Positions 28,401 to 37,431 of a stretch of 64,000 nt of DNA are shown here, piece by piece. The stretch covers positions 1 through 64,000 of the forward strand of contig CAIUSO010000031.1 of assembly GCA_903901875.1 (NCBI GenBank). The letters run 5' to 3'. This stretch comes from an uncultured Geobacteraceae bacterium (lineage in GTDB: Bacteria > Desulfobacterota > Desulfuromonadia > Geobacterales > Pseudopelobacteraceae). Within the stretch, counting starts at the first letter, position 1, and each line of letters starts with the position of its first letter. Below the pieces are notes generated by a model. That model was given only the letters and a program-made list of their open reading frames with translations, was not told the DNA's origin and did not search any database. Both the position numbers and the translations under genes were made by a program.

Positions 28401-28940
28401 TTATTTGTATTGAATGCGGTAAATAAAGTCCGCCAACTCCCTGCCCAGCTCCCCAAAGGACGCCGTGGTATCTATAACGTCCCAGAGGGTCTGCCGAAAG
28501 CTGGCAACTTCCAGACCGGTCGCTCCATCACGCAGTGTGGCCTCGACCGAAATTTTGAACCGTCCGATACGGATAAACTTTCCGGTTAACACCAACGTGG
28601 CCGCATCCGGCGTTCCATCACGCACCACCCCCCTGTAAATCCGGTGGGCCGTCACATAACGCACGATATGGGTGGACAATTCACCCGGCAACTGGCCATA
28701 GTGAATTTTCTCCGCCCTCCCGCCCGCGGGGGCCGCCGTCTCAAGAGGAGGGACATCCCGGGTCAGTTCGAAATCCCGAACCAGGAGGGTTGTATAGCGA
28801 AACATCGGTTTGGTGTTGACCACCTTTTCTTCTTCTATCACGGTGGCTGAAGTGGCGGCGCACCCTGCCAGCAACGTGAGGAGGCATACTCTCAGCAGCA
28901 GTCGGGGCAACCATCGGTATGGCCGATTACGAGCAGGCAT
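28401..28940 (-). CDS. Putative lipoprotein of unknown function
   Basis: Starting at ATG 28940 the product is about 179 residues with a basic N-terminus, a hydrophobic stretch and the lipobox LLAGC near residue 27, so it should be lipidated and membrane-attached. The mature part is mixed alpha/beta, with YTTLLVRDFELTRDV, a central segment of residues HIVRYVTAHRIYRGV, and GKFIRIGRFKISVEATLRDG. The shape resembles DUF4410-type lipoproteins, but I am not sure of that. It sits between the two halves of a GDP-mannose/PMI pair; its start overlaps the cupin gene's end by 14 bases. Confidence 0.7.
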   Translation of the reverse strand: MPARNRPYRWLPRLLLRVCLLTLLAGCAATSATVIEEEKVVNTKPMFRYTTLLVRDFELTRDVPPLETAAPAGGRAEKIHYGQLPGELSTHIVRYVTAHRIYRGVVRDGTPDAATLVLTGKFIRIGRFKISVEATLRDGATGLEVASFRQTLWDVIDTTASFGELGRELADFIYRIQYK

Positions 28941-29289
28941 CTGTGCTTTCGCACCGATGATAGTCATCATCAAAGCGAACGATATCATCTTCCCCCAGAT
29001 ATTCGCCACTCTGAACTTCAATAATGACCAACGGGATTTTCCCCGGATTTTCCAGCCGGTGATTAAAGCCAATCGGAATAAATGTCGATTCATTAACATT
29101 CACCACCCGTTGCCCCTCTCCGCAGGTCACCAGAGCGGTCCCGGACACAACAATCCAGTGTTCGCTCCGGTGATGATGCTTCTGTAATGAGAGCCGCTGT
29201 CCGGGAAGTACTTCTATCCGCTTAATTTTATAGCTACTATTTTCATCAAGAACCGTATAGGTGCCCCACGGGCGTTCACCGCGTTCCAT
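28927..29289 (-). CDS. Cupin, phosphomannose isomerase type II-like domain
   Basis: This cupin of 120 residues matches the C-terminal isomerase domain of bifunctional ManC/AlgA enzymes: RPWGTYTVLDENSSYKIKRI and QKHHHRSEHWIVVSGTA, with the metal-binding His and Glu residues. It probably interconverts mannose-6-phosphate and fructose-6-phosphate, or binds a sugar nucleotide. It is encoded as a free-standing domain 19 bases after rfbD, with AAAGGA as ribosome site. Confidence 0.85.
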   Translation of the reverse strand: MERGERPWGTYTVLDENSSYKIKRIEVLPGQRLSLQKHHHRSEHWIVVSGTALVTCGEGQRVVNVNESTFIPIGFNHRLENPGKIPLVIIEVQSGEYLGEDDIVRFDDDYHRCESTDACS

Positions 29290-29308
29290 AATGCTATTCC
29301 TTTCAGAG

Positions 29309-30148
29309 TTAAAGTAAACTGCGCGCAGAAAGGTATTCTTTCAATGCCGAACGCCACGATTGTGGTTGAAAACCGGTATCTTTTTCCAACCGGGAACAGT
29401 CAAGGGTAGAGTAGAGCGGTCGTGGGGCCGGTCGATTCAGTTCGGTGGTCGTCATTGTTTTGACCGTCACCTCAAGGCCCGCTTCGGCAAAAATTGCCCG
29501 AGCGAACCCGTTCCAAGAGCAATATTCCGAATTTGCCGCATGGTAGATCCCCCGGCAACCGTTATCTACCAGGGCAATGATGGCTCGGGCAAGGTCCACC
29601 GTCCAGGTTGGAGAGCCGACCTGATCATCGACAACCGTCAGTTCATCCTTTTCAGCACCCAGGCGAAGCATGGTCTCGACAAAATTCTTACCGTGGATGC
29701 CGTAGAGCCACTGGGTCCGTATAATCAGATGTTCCGGGGAGAATCCGGCATTCATTTCACCGGCAAGTTTTGATTCACCATACACACTCAAGGGGTGTGG
29801 CGCGTCATCCTCAACGTACGGGACCCCCTTGGAACCATCAAAAACATAGTCCGTGCTGATCTGAACCAGGAGGATATTATTATCCCGGCAGGCCATGGCA
29901 AGATAACCGACCCCTTCACCATTGACCGACATCGCCTTTTCGGTATTACTTTCACAGCCATCAACATCGGTGTAGGCCGCGCAATTGATCACTACGTCCG
30001 GCTTACGGGCTGAAATAACCTGCAGCACCGATTCAAGGGAGGTGATGTCGATTTCAGCAATATCCACACCCTGACCTCTCTCCCCCAGAAGTGCCATCAA
30101 ATCACGCCCCAGCATCCCCTCCGCACCTATGACTAATATCACCTGCAT
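29309..30148 (-). CDS. rfbD: dTDP-4-dehydrorhamnose reductase
   Basis: This extended short-chain dehydrogenase has 279 residues. The nucleotide-binding loop is GAEGMLGRDL, the catalytic Thr lies in QISTDYVFDG, and the Tyr-x3-Lys pair is YGESK. RfbD makes dTDP-L-rhamnose in the last step of the pathway. It heads the polysaccharide-precursor operon with the cupin, lipoprotein and manC. The genes rfbA, rfbB and rfbC are not in the window. Confidence 0.9.
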   Translation of the reverse strand: MQVILVIGAEGMLGRDLMALLGERGQGVDIAEIDITSLESVLQVISARKPDVVINCAAYTDVDGCESNTEKAMSVNGEGVGYLAMACRDNNILLVQISTDYVFDGSKGVPYVEDDAPHPLSVYGESKLAGEMNAGFSPEHLIIRTQWLYGIHGKNFVETMLRLGAEKDELTVVDDQVGSPTWTVDLARAIIALVDNGCRGIYHAANSEYCSWNGFARAIFAEAGLEVTVKTMTTTELNRPAPRPLYSTLDCSRLEKDTGFQPQSWRSALKEYLSARSLL

Positions 30149-30169
30149 CTCCTTTTGTTTTATATCTGT

Positions 30170-30197
30170 TTGAGTTTCATTTTCTGTGTCTTATGAT
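30170..30197 (+). promoter_or_regulatory. Likely sigma-70 promoter of the small Cys-rich gene
   Basis: TTGAGT (30170-30175) and TATGAT (30192-30197) are 16 bases apart, shortly upstream of the small gene at 30231. The interval is also the divergent control region for rfbD. Confidence 0.55.
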
Positions 30198-30230
30198 ATA
30201 GTGATACTCATTAAACTTGGAGGAAAAACA

Positions 30231-30413
30231 ATGACTGTCACTACCCTTTGCCGCTGCGGTGCCGACCACCACGGACATCTCTGTATGTTGAGAAGTAACG
30301 GGCTTGTCGATGAGATAGCAACCATCAGTAATAAGCCAAAATACTACTGCTTCACCTGTGGAGGTGAGGCGAATTGCAAGGAAAACCTTTGCGACCCAGC
30401 CCTGATAGAATAG
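30231..30413 (+). CDS. Small Cys-rich protein, possible zinc ribbon
   Basis: The product is about 60 residues with seven Cys (CRC near the start, one after HHGHL, YYCFTCGG, then two toward the end) and two adjacent His. The paired Cys motifs suggest a zinc-binding knuckle, and YYCFTCGGEAN resembles rubredoxin/zinc-ribbon turns. A strong GGAGG site 8 bases before the ATG and a good promoter indicate it is really expressed. I do not recognise the family or its function. Neighbours are rfbD (divergent) and an HDOD gene (convergent). Confidence 0.7.
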   Translation: MTVTTLCRCGADHHGHLCMLRSNGLVDEIATISNKPKYYCFTCGGEANCKENLCDPALIE

Positions 30414-30434
30414 AAAGTCGTTTCCGAAAGGTGG

Positions 30435-31277
30435 CTAGTCCAGTGCTGTTTCCCGTGACTCCTCAAGCATTGACTCAAGCTCAACAATCTGGGGATCGGT
30501 AATATCGAGAACCTCTGCTTCTTTTGTAGCCATAAGCACTAGTTCCGGCTCATGTTTCAGGCCAATGCCGAGACGGTGGGTCGCCAGGTTGACGAAACGG
30601 ACAATGGCCAGCATTCTGTTGACCGTATCCCACTCCTCTGCATGGTGATCGCGGATCACATCACAATACATTGCCGGAAAGTTCCAGTGCTGCATCATAC
30701 GGTATCCCTGTTCAACGTGCATTGCTTCGAATATTTCCAGAATCAGCTCGTCATCAAACAGTGAGTTGATGACACCGGCGGTCACCAGCCTCTCGATTGA
30801 CTTCAGCAGATACAGCTTGCCCACATCATGGAGCAGTGCCGCCAGATAGGTTTCATCTGCCACCCCGCGCATACCGCAGGAATGGGCCAACCACCGCGCC
30901 CCCAGTGCCGAACAGTGACTATGGATCCACAGCTCTTTCATATAGTGATCAAGGGCAGGATTGGTTGAGGAATGGGCAGCCGCCTGGGATGCAGCAATAA
31001 CCAGATTGATGACCTGCTGTGCTCCAAGCCGGATGACCGCTTCCTTGATGGTAGCGACCTTTGAACGCCCCATATACATGGGGGAGTTGGCAATTTTGAG
31101 CATCTGACTGGCCAGTGACATATCCTCATTGGCCACCTGAGACACTTCATCAACAGTAAAATCATAGTTGGAGAGCATTCTCTGGAGCTTCAGAGCTACC
31201 GGGTGGAAAATTGGCAATTCTATCGGCTGTGAAGCGAGTAACCTTCTGACCGTTTCAGGAATAGTTGACTGTGACAT
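30435..31277 (-). CDS. HDOD-domain signalling protein
   Basis: The protein has about 280 residues. An HDOD domain (a degenerate relative of HD phosphohydrolases) occupies most of it: LPIFHPVALKLQRML at the start, AIKxA-type helices (KEAVIRLGAQQVINLVIA), and LLHDVGKLYLL with the HD pair, then HVEQGYRMMQHWNFP. HDOD proteins regulate signalling, motility or cell-cycle events without clear catalysis. It starts at ATG 31277 with AAGGAG upstream. It is the last gene of a four-gene operon with a DUF815 ATPase. Confidence 0.88.
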   Translation of the reverse strand: MSQSTIPETVRRLLASQPIELPIFHPVALKLQRMLSNYDFTVDEVSQVANEDMSLASQMLKIANSPMYMGRSKVATIKEAVIRLGAQQVINLVIAASQAAAHSSTNPALDHYMKELWIHSHCSALGARWLAHSCGMRGVADETYLAALLHDVGKLYLLKSIERLVTAGVINSLFDDELILEIFEAMHVEQGYRMMQHWNFPAMYCDVIRDHHAEEWDTVNRMLAIVRFVNLATHRLGIGLKHEPELVLMATKEAEVLDITDPQIVELESMLEESRETALD

Positions 31278-31316
31278 AAAAATCTCCTTACCCACTTATT
31301 ACAACGTATAACTCAA

Positions 31317-32183
31317 CTAAAAAGGGGAACCCTCCAACAGCAGTCGCCCTTCAAGATCATCGATGAACTGCCGGGCCGACCGACCACTTCTCCTCCCCAC
31401 GCTACCGGCCCAGAGTAATGCGAGTCGTCTCAACTCCCCATCGGCAATATCGATCTTTCTCACCCGACCATATCCACGTACCACCTCCAGATACTGATCC
31501 TGATCAAGACAGTAAAAACCGAGAGAAATTCCAAATCGATCAGACAGGGCTAGCTTTTCTGAAACCGCTTCCTCCGGATGGATCTCCGCTCCCCCTCCGT
31601 TGTCTCCGAAACGCTCCGGCATGAGGTGTCGCCTGTTTGAAGTCGCATAGATCAGGACATTGTCAGGGCGTTCCTCAATGTCACCATCGAGCAACGTTTT
31701 GAGAGCCCGAAAATCCCCTTCCCCCTCGTCAAATGAAAGATCATCGCAAAAAAGGATATAGCGGAAAGGAGTCCCCCGCAGCCAGGCGACGATCTTCGGT
31801 AGTGACATGATATCCCACCGCTTCAGCTCAACCATGCGCAGGCCACGATCCGCAAACTCCCTAAGCAGTCCCTTTACCAGCGAAGACTTGCCGCAGCCAC
31901 GTTCTCCCCAGAGCAGCACATTGTTGGCAGGAAAGGATGCGACAAACTGTGCCGTATTACGGAGCACTTCCTCTTTGATGTCATCAACGCCCACCAACTC
32001 GGCAAGGTTGCACAGATGGGGATGGGTCACCGGCACCAGTCGACCGGCATCACCCCGTTGCTCCCATCGAAATGCCAGGTTTCCGGCGAAATCAATCGGC
32101 TGCTCTTCCGGTGGAGTCAAGCGATCTACCAGTGCCCCGATTTTATCAAGCAGCATATCAAACTTGTCGCCCCCGAACTCCAT
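31317..32183 (-). CDS. DUF815-type AAA-like ATPase
   Basis: The product has about 288 residues. Walker A is LLWGERGCGKSSLVKG, Walker B is YILFCDDLSFD, and a sensor-like YATSNRRHLMPER follows, as in the DUF815 family of P-loop ATPases. The function of the family is not established; a chaperone or remodelling role is often suggested. The start ATG 32183 overlaps the stop of the upstream small gene by one base (TGATG). It is followed by the HDOD gene after about 40 bases. Confidence 0.85.
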   Translation of the reverse strand: MEFGGDKFDMLLDKIGALVDRLTPPEEQPIDFAGNLAFRWEQRGDAGRLVPVTHPHLCNLAELVGVDDIKEEVLRNTAQFVASFPANNVLLWGERGCGKSSLVKGLLREFADRGLRMVELKRWDIMSLPKIVAWLRGTPFRYILFCDDLSFDEGEGDFRALKTLLDGDIEERPDNVLIYATSNRRHLMPERFGDNGGGAEIHPEEAVSEKLALSDRFGISLGFYCLDQDQYLEVVRGYGRVRKIDIADGELRRLALLWAGSVGRRSGRSARQFIDDLEGRLLLEGSPF

Positions 32184-32584
32184 CAGCAGCCACACCCGCA
32201 GTTATGACAGACTTTTCTGAATTCTCCCGAAGGAGCAACCGTTTCCGGCGCAAATGCTATCCGCCGTACCGCAGCTGCGATATCTTCCCGAATGTCCAGG
32301 TGCTGACTTTTACCTATAATGTGGCCGATGCACTGGTTACTGTGCCCATCCTCGGGAGAGGAGATTTTCACCACATTCAAGAGATCCCCATAGCTGTTAA
32401 TGGTAACCACCACTTCAGGGTTCCGTACTATCCGCAGAGCAATGTTGAGACGCTCCATCTCGGTCGAGAGCCCGGCAAGAAAAGCCTCAAAGGGAGTACC
32501 ATCGAAATCATAGCACCAGTCATTCCGCAAATACTTCTGGCCATGGATGATAATAACCAGCTGTTTACCGTTTTTACCTGTCAT
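32183..32584 (-). CDS. Conserved-looking protein of unknown function with CxxCxC tail
   Basis: The product has 133 residues. It begins GKNGKQLVIIIHGQKYL and contains NIALRIVRNPEVVVTINSYG. It ends in CHNCGCGC, a Cys-rich tail that could bind a metal. The start lies directly after the stop of the upstream gene (TAAATG) and the stop overlaps the DUF815 start, so it belongs to this operon, which argues that the frame is real. I do not recognise a family. Confidence 0.65.
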   Translation of the reverse strand: MTGKNGKQLVIIIHGQKYLRNDWCYDFDGTPFEAFLAGLSTEMERLNIALRIVRNPEVVVTINSYGDLLNVVKISSPEDGHSNQCIGHIIGKSQHLDIREDIAAAVRRIAFAPETVAPSGEFRKVCHNCGCGC

Positions 32585-33106
32585 TTAGAGAGATACTCCA
32601 CTGGAACAGCTGAGTTTCCCCGGGCACTCTGCATCCCAGGCAACAAAGCCATCACCGGAAAGATTCAAAAACGATTCCACCCTCATCCGATAGAAATCAC
32701 GTTTCCCGATTTCTTCCTGGAGGAATGCCAGCTCATCGGCAGAAATGAGATGCTGTCGATGCATATACCCGTACAGTTCGGATAGTGCAGCGAGATGGCG
32801 CTCCAGCACACCAAACTCGGGATCAAGGGTATGGGTAATATACCACGATCCGGCAAAAATGGTAACCAGCCCCGGCTGGGGACGGGCGATATTACCACGA
32901 CAAAAATCAATGACAAAGTCCCGCAGATAGAGATCTGCGCAGAATGCCAGTTCGGACGCCTGCTCAGCCCCCATCCCCTGTTGCTGAAGGTACTGGTAGA
33001 ATTGTTTCAGTACCTGTTGGCAGTGGCCATCGGCCTGCAACTCTTCATCAATGGTTTCAAATGCAAAATCGTCATGTTCAAATTCAACTTCAGGGCTCTG
33101 ACTCAT
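32585..33106 (-). CDS. Unrecognised helical protein, first gene of the DUF815 operon
   Basis: The product has 173 residues and is mainly alpha-helical, with an acidic N-terminus (PEVEFEHDDFAFETIDEEL) and a segment FCADLYLRDFVIDFCRGNI. No signal peptide or membrane segment is visible. It is joined without a gap to the 133-residue protein and then DUF815 and HDOD. The family is unknown; its length and helical content recall small chaperone-like proteins, but that is a guess. Confidence 0.65.
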   Translation of the reverse strand: MSQSPEVEFEHDDFAFETIDEELQADGHCQQVLKQFYQYLQQQGMGAEQASELAFCADLYLRDFVIDFCRGNIARPQPGLVTIFAGSWYITHTLDPEFGVLERHLAALSELYGYMHRQHLISADELAFLQEEIGKRDFYRMRVESFLNLSGDGFVAWDAECPGKLSCSSGVSL

Positions 33107-33815
33107 AAATAGTATTTCTTTCCAATTATATTTTTGTGGTGGGTCAGACAGTGAGCGACTGAGTGTCCCACCTTATTTAATAACGATGATTCCAAATATC
33201 GATATCATTATTTGTCTAAATGTTAAATTATGCCATTTGTCTATTACTTGTCCAATAGAAAACTGCTTTGTCCGTCCCTATTACAAGTAAAGTTTATCTA
33301 ACATTGCCTAACTTATGAACCACGTGCAAATAAATTGTCATCCCCGAATGCCTTTATCGGGGATCCAGGTTTTTCAGACAGTTAGAATCTGGATTCCGGC
33401 CTAAAGCCTGCCGGAATGACATCGTTTTGGACTTTTCTGATGGTGCAAACGATCCCGTTCCGCAGCTTTAAAACCTTTGTCCATAAGTCGTAAATACCAT
33501 TATACGACTGACAGCCAATTGACCATACCCAACCGGGACCGGCATAGCCAACAAACATTACCACGACCATAGGACGTGGGTTTCTACTTCGGACTAAAAC
33601 TAATCCGCCTCACTTTTGTATCCACCTATATATATTATATAAACGCAGACGTCTACATTCAAGCCGCATTATTACCCGAATAAAATCATGCTGTATACTG
33701 GCGAGAGAGTCTGAATATTCAATGTATTCTTTGTTTCCACTAGGATGATACCAACTGAAATCGCACTAACGGTCAGTGTTGTCCGGTCAGGTTTTTGTAC
33801 GGCGGCGTTTGGGCT
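33107..33815. other. Non-coding AT-rich region with a palindromic repeat
   Basis: About 700 bases between the DUF815 operon and a truncated kinase gene. It holds the palindromic repeat at 33337-33420; otherwise I see no gene, RNA or clear promoter. Short open frames here lack protein-like composition. Its right end is where the truncated REC domain of the next gene stops. Confidence 0.6.
33337..33420. repeat. REP-like palindromic repeat
   Basis: The 84-base element is bounded by GTCATCCCCG and CCGGAATGAC. It contains CCCCGA...TCGGGG and ATTCCGGC...GCCGGAAT stems, and inner CCAGG/CTGG. The same GTCATnCC...GGnATGAC design occurs in dispersed repeats of many proteobacteria. It may be transcribed as a hairpin. 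Confidence 0.6.
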
Positions 33816-36800
33816 TTAACCGTCTATTTTTGCAGGAGCCTGACAGGCAGGTTTCAGTACAAGATCGTATGCAACCTGAGAAAGTGCATCTATTGCCTGC
33901 TGACCATCTGCCACTGTATCAACTGAGAGGCCGATTGTTTTCAGCATATGGAGTGCAACCTTCTGGTTGACAGGATTGTCCTCCGCCAGTAGTATTCGTG
34001 CGGTAAGATTTTCTCGTACTTTGTCAGAAGTGAATATATTGCCCTGTAGTTGATTTGTGGTACCCATCTTTACGTTGCAAGATTCAACATTTTGTTTCTC
34101 AAGCCGCGTAGTAAACCAGAATGTGGAACATTTCCCCTCTTCACTGACAACACCTATTTCCCCACCCATTAATTCAGCGAGTTGTTTACTGATAGCTAAT
34201 CCGAGACCAGTCCCGCCGTATTTACGGGTGGTAGAGGAATCAACCTGAGTAAATGGTGAAAAAAGTGCTGAAATGCGTGATGCCGGTATCCCGATCCCAG
34301 TATCAGTAATAGAGAACGTGATAATAGCAATACCATCCTGGTCGGACACAAGTGATACAGTAACGGTAACGGAACCTTTACGGGTAAATTTGATGGCATT
34401 ACCAACCAAATTGGTAATGATCTGCCGCAGTCTACCGGGATCACCATTGAGTAACGTGGGGACTGCTGGTTCAATGTGATACGACAATATGAGGCCAGCA
34501 TCGTCAACCCGATAAGCCAGAAGGTGGTTGATATCGTCTAATATCTGTTGCAGGTTAAAGTCAATGTGCTCAAGTTCAAGCTTTCCAGACTCGATTTTAG
34601 AAAAATCGAGGATGTCGTTAATCAAAACGAGAAGGCTCTCACCACTTCTACTGATAATCTCAGCATATTCAAGCTGAACAGGTGTTAAGCCGCTTTCCAT
34701 CAGAACACTGGACATCCCGATAATACCATTCATCGGTGTTCGTATTTCGTGGCTCATGTTAGAGAGGAAAAAACTTTTTGCTTCCGTGGCGGCTTCAGCC
34801 TTTATTTTGGCACTTGTGAGCTCCTCAAGCATATTTTTCTTGTCGGTGATATCTTGCTTGACAGCAATATAATGGGTTACTGCTCCCGAATCATCACAAA
34901 GGGCTGAAATTTTGGCGTGTTCCCAGAACAGTCGTCCATCCTTTGCTTTATTATGGAATTCACCCTCCCATACCTCATTGTTCGCAATTGTTGCCCGCAT
35001 ATCTGCAATAGAGTCAGGTGGCGTCAGGCCGGAATCAAGCTCACTTGCATTCAGGAAAATTGCTTCCTCAGCCGTATAACCTGTCAGCTCGGTAAATTTC
35101 TGATTGACAAATTCAATAGATCCGACGGTATCAGTAATCATAATGGAAACAGGACTCTGCTGAACGGCGCGGGATAGTTTTAGTAATTCAAGTTCATTGT
35201 GTTTTCTCTCTGTGATGTCCTCAAATACGGTAAATACTTCGAATGGCCTGGCCTCATGAGGACGAAATACGGGAACTGCGCCAATACTAATCCAACGGTA
35301 TTCGTTGAGTTTTTGGTTAAACACTCCCATAACCACTGAACTCACCGTCAGTCCGGTTCTTAACGCTACCATCGCAGGATGTTCCTCACCTGGAAATGGT
35401 TGACCATTTTCACGTATGGTTTGGTGTTGCACCTTAACGGAGCTACTACCGAGAAACTCTTCTTGATTCCAGCCAAGGATTTTCTCAGCGGCAGGGTTCA
35501 TTGAAGTGATCGTGCCGTCTGCATTCTGATAGACCACACCGTGGAGCATTGTTGTCGTCAGAATCCGTTGACGCTCCTCGCTCAGGTGTAACATCAGTTG
35601 GGCCTGAATCTGGTCGGTGACATCCTGAATTGTGCCAATCAATGATACGGGGTTACCCTGATGGTCGGATTTGACTTCACCCAAGCAGTGTACCCATCGC
35701 ATTTCTCCATCATTTTTACGGATTATCCTGTATTTTTTACAAAAGGGATTCTTTTTGGCTATGACATCTTCTCTCAAGTAGAGATCTATCATGGCCCGGT
35801 CATCGGGATGTACTATGTCTAACCATCCCTGAGCGTCTCTCGTGTAGTTGTTATCTATACCGAAGATAGTGTCCAGAACATCAGAGGATTCCCATTTGTC
35901 GGCCATGAAGTCAGCCTTATAAGAGCCTATGAACGCGGCCCGCTGGGATTCTTTGAAGAAATATTCACTCTCTCTTAATGCCTCTTCTGCCCTTTTACGT
36001 TCAGAAATATCACGCACAATGGCCCACATTCCGACAGGTTTACCAATTTCATCCTCTGAAAGGTACGTTCTCAACTCCACAGTTAACAATGTCCCCTCTT
36101 TACGGTAATATTCCTTTTCGTAAACAGGAGAATGGCCATGTACCAGTACGTGCTCATCCAAAATCTTTTTTTCTTCAGCGTGCCAACGTTCTGGTGTAAT
36201 TTCAAGATAGCTTAGCTTGCTGAGTTCCTCGGACGAGTAGCCGATCATCTCACAAAATGCTTTGTTGCAAATCAGTATGTTACCTGCCATATCGGCAGAA
36301 GCAAAGCCATCGGTCATGTTTTCAAAGAGAGATTGGTATTTGAGTCTCTTTTTATTGAGTCTGCTTTCAGCATTGATACGCTCTAAGCGACGCTTACGAA
36401 CGTTATAGATGGTAACAAAAAGGGATATCAGGAGAAATGGGGCGATGTATTTCAGTGAGTCTCTGAAAGTGGGCTCTTTAACTTCGTAGACCCCAAACCA
36501 CTTGGCATACAGTGCATCGTAGGAACCATTTGTTTTGGTCAGTGCAAGGGCCTCATTAATGTGAGCAAGAAGTTGAGAATCGTGTTTGTGGGTACCAAAT
36601 GAAAACTTCTGAGAGTAGCCGACCTTTGCGTGAAGGGGAATGATAGTATCGGTGTTAAGTTCATTAAGAGTCTGCATTCCGACGAGCTTGCTAAGCAACA
36701 TAGCATCGCACTTTCCAGATGCGAGTAATTTCAGGCCATCTTTTGCAGTTTCAACAACGACAAGCTGCTTTTGCAGCCCGTGGGAAAGAGCATATTCATG

Positions 36801-37232
36801 GGCTAGGTCAGATTTAAATACAATAATTGATTTATTGGCTAAATCGGCTTCTGAATGAATTCTGGAATCATTCTTTCGGACAAAAATTGCACCATGAACC
36901 GTATCGTGCGGAACGCTAAATGCGGTATAATTGTGCCGATCTTCCGATTGGGCAATATTAATGAGCACATCGACTTTGCCTTCTTTAAATTCCTGGAGGA
37001 TTTGTGCCCAGGGCCGTACTCGAATGGAATACTTCAGCCCCGCCTCCTTTGCAACCTCTTTCCACAGGTCAACGGTAAAACCAGAAGCAGTTTCATCGGT
37101 ATTTCCGACAGCAAAAGGCGGGAAATCCAGCTCGCTCCCAACTACCAGAGTTTTATCTGGCACGTAAGCAGCCATTGCCAAGCTTACATTGGCAAAGAAA
37201 GTAATCAGAAAAAATAACAGTCGCATGGTCAT
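33816..37232 (-). CDS. Periplasmic-binding-domain PAS hybrid histidine kinase with truncated REC
   Basis: The protein has 1138 residues: signal peptide (to about 21), periplasmic SBP_bac_3 solute-binding domain (about 25-250), one membrane helix (about 262-278), four PAS domains (about 300-420, 430-545, 555-680, 690-800), HisKA with phosphorylated His 828 in [13 protein letters not shown], HATPase with [17 protein letters not shown] and GGTGLGLA, then a REC domain starting near 1079 ([12 protein letters not shown]). The REC breaks off after AYDLVL and ends in an unrelated [12 protein letters not shown], so the phospho-acceptor Asp, Thr/Ser and Lys are missing. The layout is BvgS-like, so it probably senses an amino-acid-like ligand. 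The kinase core looks intact; it may pass phosphate to a separate regulator. Confidence 0.85.
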   Translation of the reverse strand: MTMRLLFFLITFFANVSLAMAAYVPDKTLVVGSELDFPPFAVGNTDETASGFTVDLWKEVAKEAGLKYSIRVRPWAQILQEFKEGKVDVLINIAQSEDRHNYTAFSVPHDTVHGAIFVRKNDSRIHSEADLANKSIIVFKSDLAHEYALSHGLQKQLVVVETAKDGLKLLASGKCDAMLLSKLVGMQTLNELNTDTIIPLHAKVGYSQKFSFGTHKHDSQLLAHINEALALTKTNGSYDALYAKWFGVYEVKEPTFRDSLKYIAPFLLISLFVTIYNVRKRRLERINAESRLNKKRLKYQSLFENMTDGFASADMAGNILICNKAFCEMIGYSSEELSKLSYLEITPERWHAEEKKILDEHVLVHGHSPVYEKEYYRKEGTLLTVELRTYLSEDEIGKPVGMWAIVRDISERKRAEEALRESEYFFKESQRAAFIGSYKADFMADKWESSDVLDTIFGIDNNYTRDAQGWLDIVHPDDRAMIDLYLREDVIAKKNPFCKKYRIIRKNDGEMRWVHCLGEVKSDHQGNPVSLIGTIQDVTDQIQAQLMLHLSEERQRILTTTMLHGVVYQNADGTITSMNPAAEKILGWNQEEFLGSSSVKVQHQTIRENGQPFPGEEHPAMVALRTGLTVSSVVMGVFNQKLNEYRWISIGAVPVFRPHEARPFEVFTVFEDITERKHNELELLKLSRAVQQSPVSIMITDTVGSIEFVNQKFTELTGYTAEEAIFLNASELDSGLTPPDSIADMRATIANNEVWEGEFHNKAKDGRLFWEHAKISALCDDSGAVTHYIAVKQDITDKKNMLEELTSAKIKAEAATEAKSFFLSNMSHEIRTPMNGIIGMSSVLMESGLTPVQLEYAEIISRSGESLLVLINDILDFSKIESGKLELEHIDFNLQQILDDINHLLAYRVDDAGLILSYHIEPAVPTLLNGDPGRLRQIITNLVGNAIKFTRKGSVTVTVSLVSDQDGIAIITFSITDTGIGIPASRISALFSPFTQVDSSTTRKYGGTGLGLAISKQLAELMGGEIGVVSEEGKCSTFWFTTRLEKQNVESCNVKMGTTNQLQGNIFTSDKVRENLTARILLAEDNPVNQKVALHMLKTIGLSVDTVADGQQAIDALSQVAYDLVLKPACQAPAKIDG

Positions 37233-37431
37233 AATAAGGACTCGTGGTTTTGCGTCCCCAGGTTGCCCTGGTTTTGTTTTTTTCTGGAAAAACGATATTT
37301 TTCGTAAAATAAATACTGACGGGTGCTTCTGTCAATGAAATTTAATCTTTACCACAGGCTCTCTACTGGTTTTTGACAAGGTTGATACAGAGTATTCATC
37401 ACGCGGGGTGATTTGGGTGCGAGTGGTTATT

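Noticed and set aside
33382-33570. 62-codon minus-strand frame considered as a small gene
   Set aside because: It overlaps the palindromic repeat and has no ribosome site or protein-like pattern.
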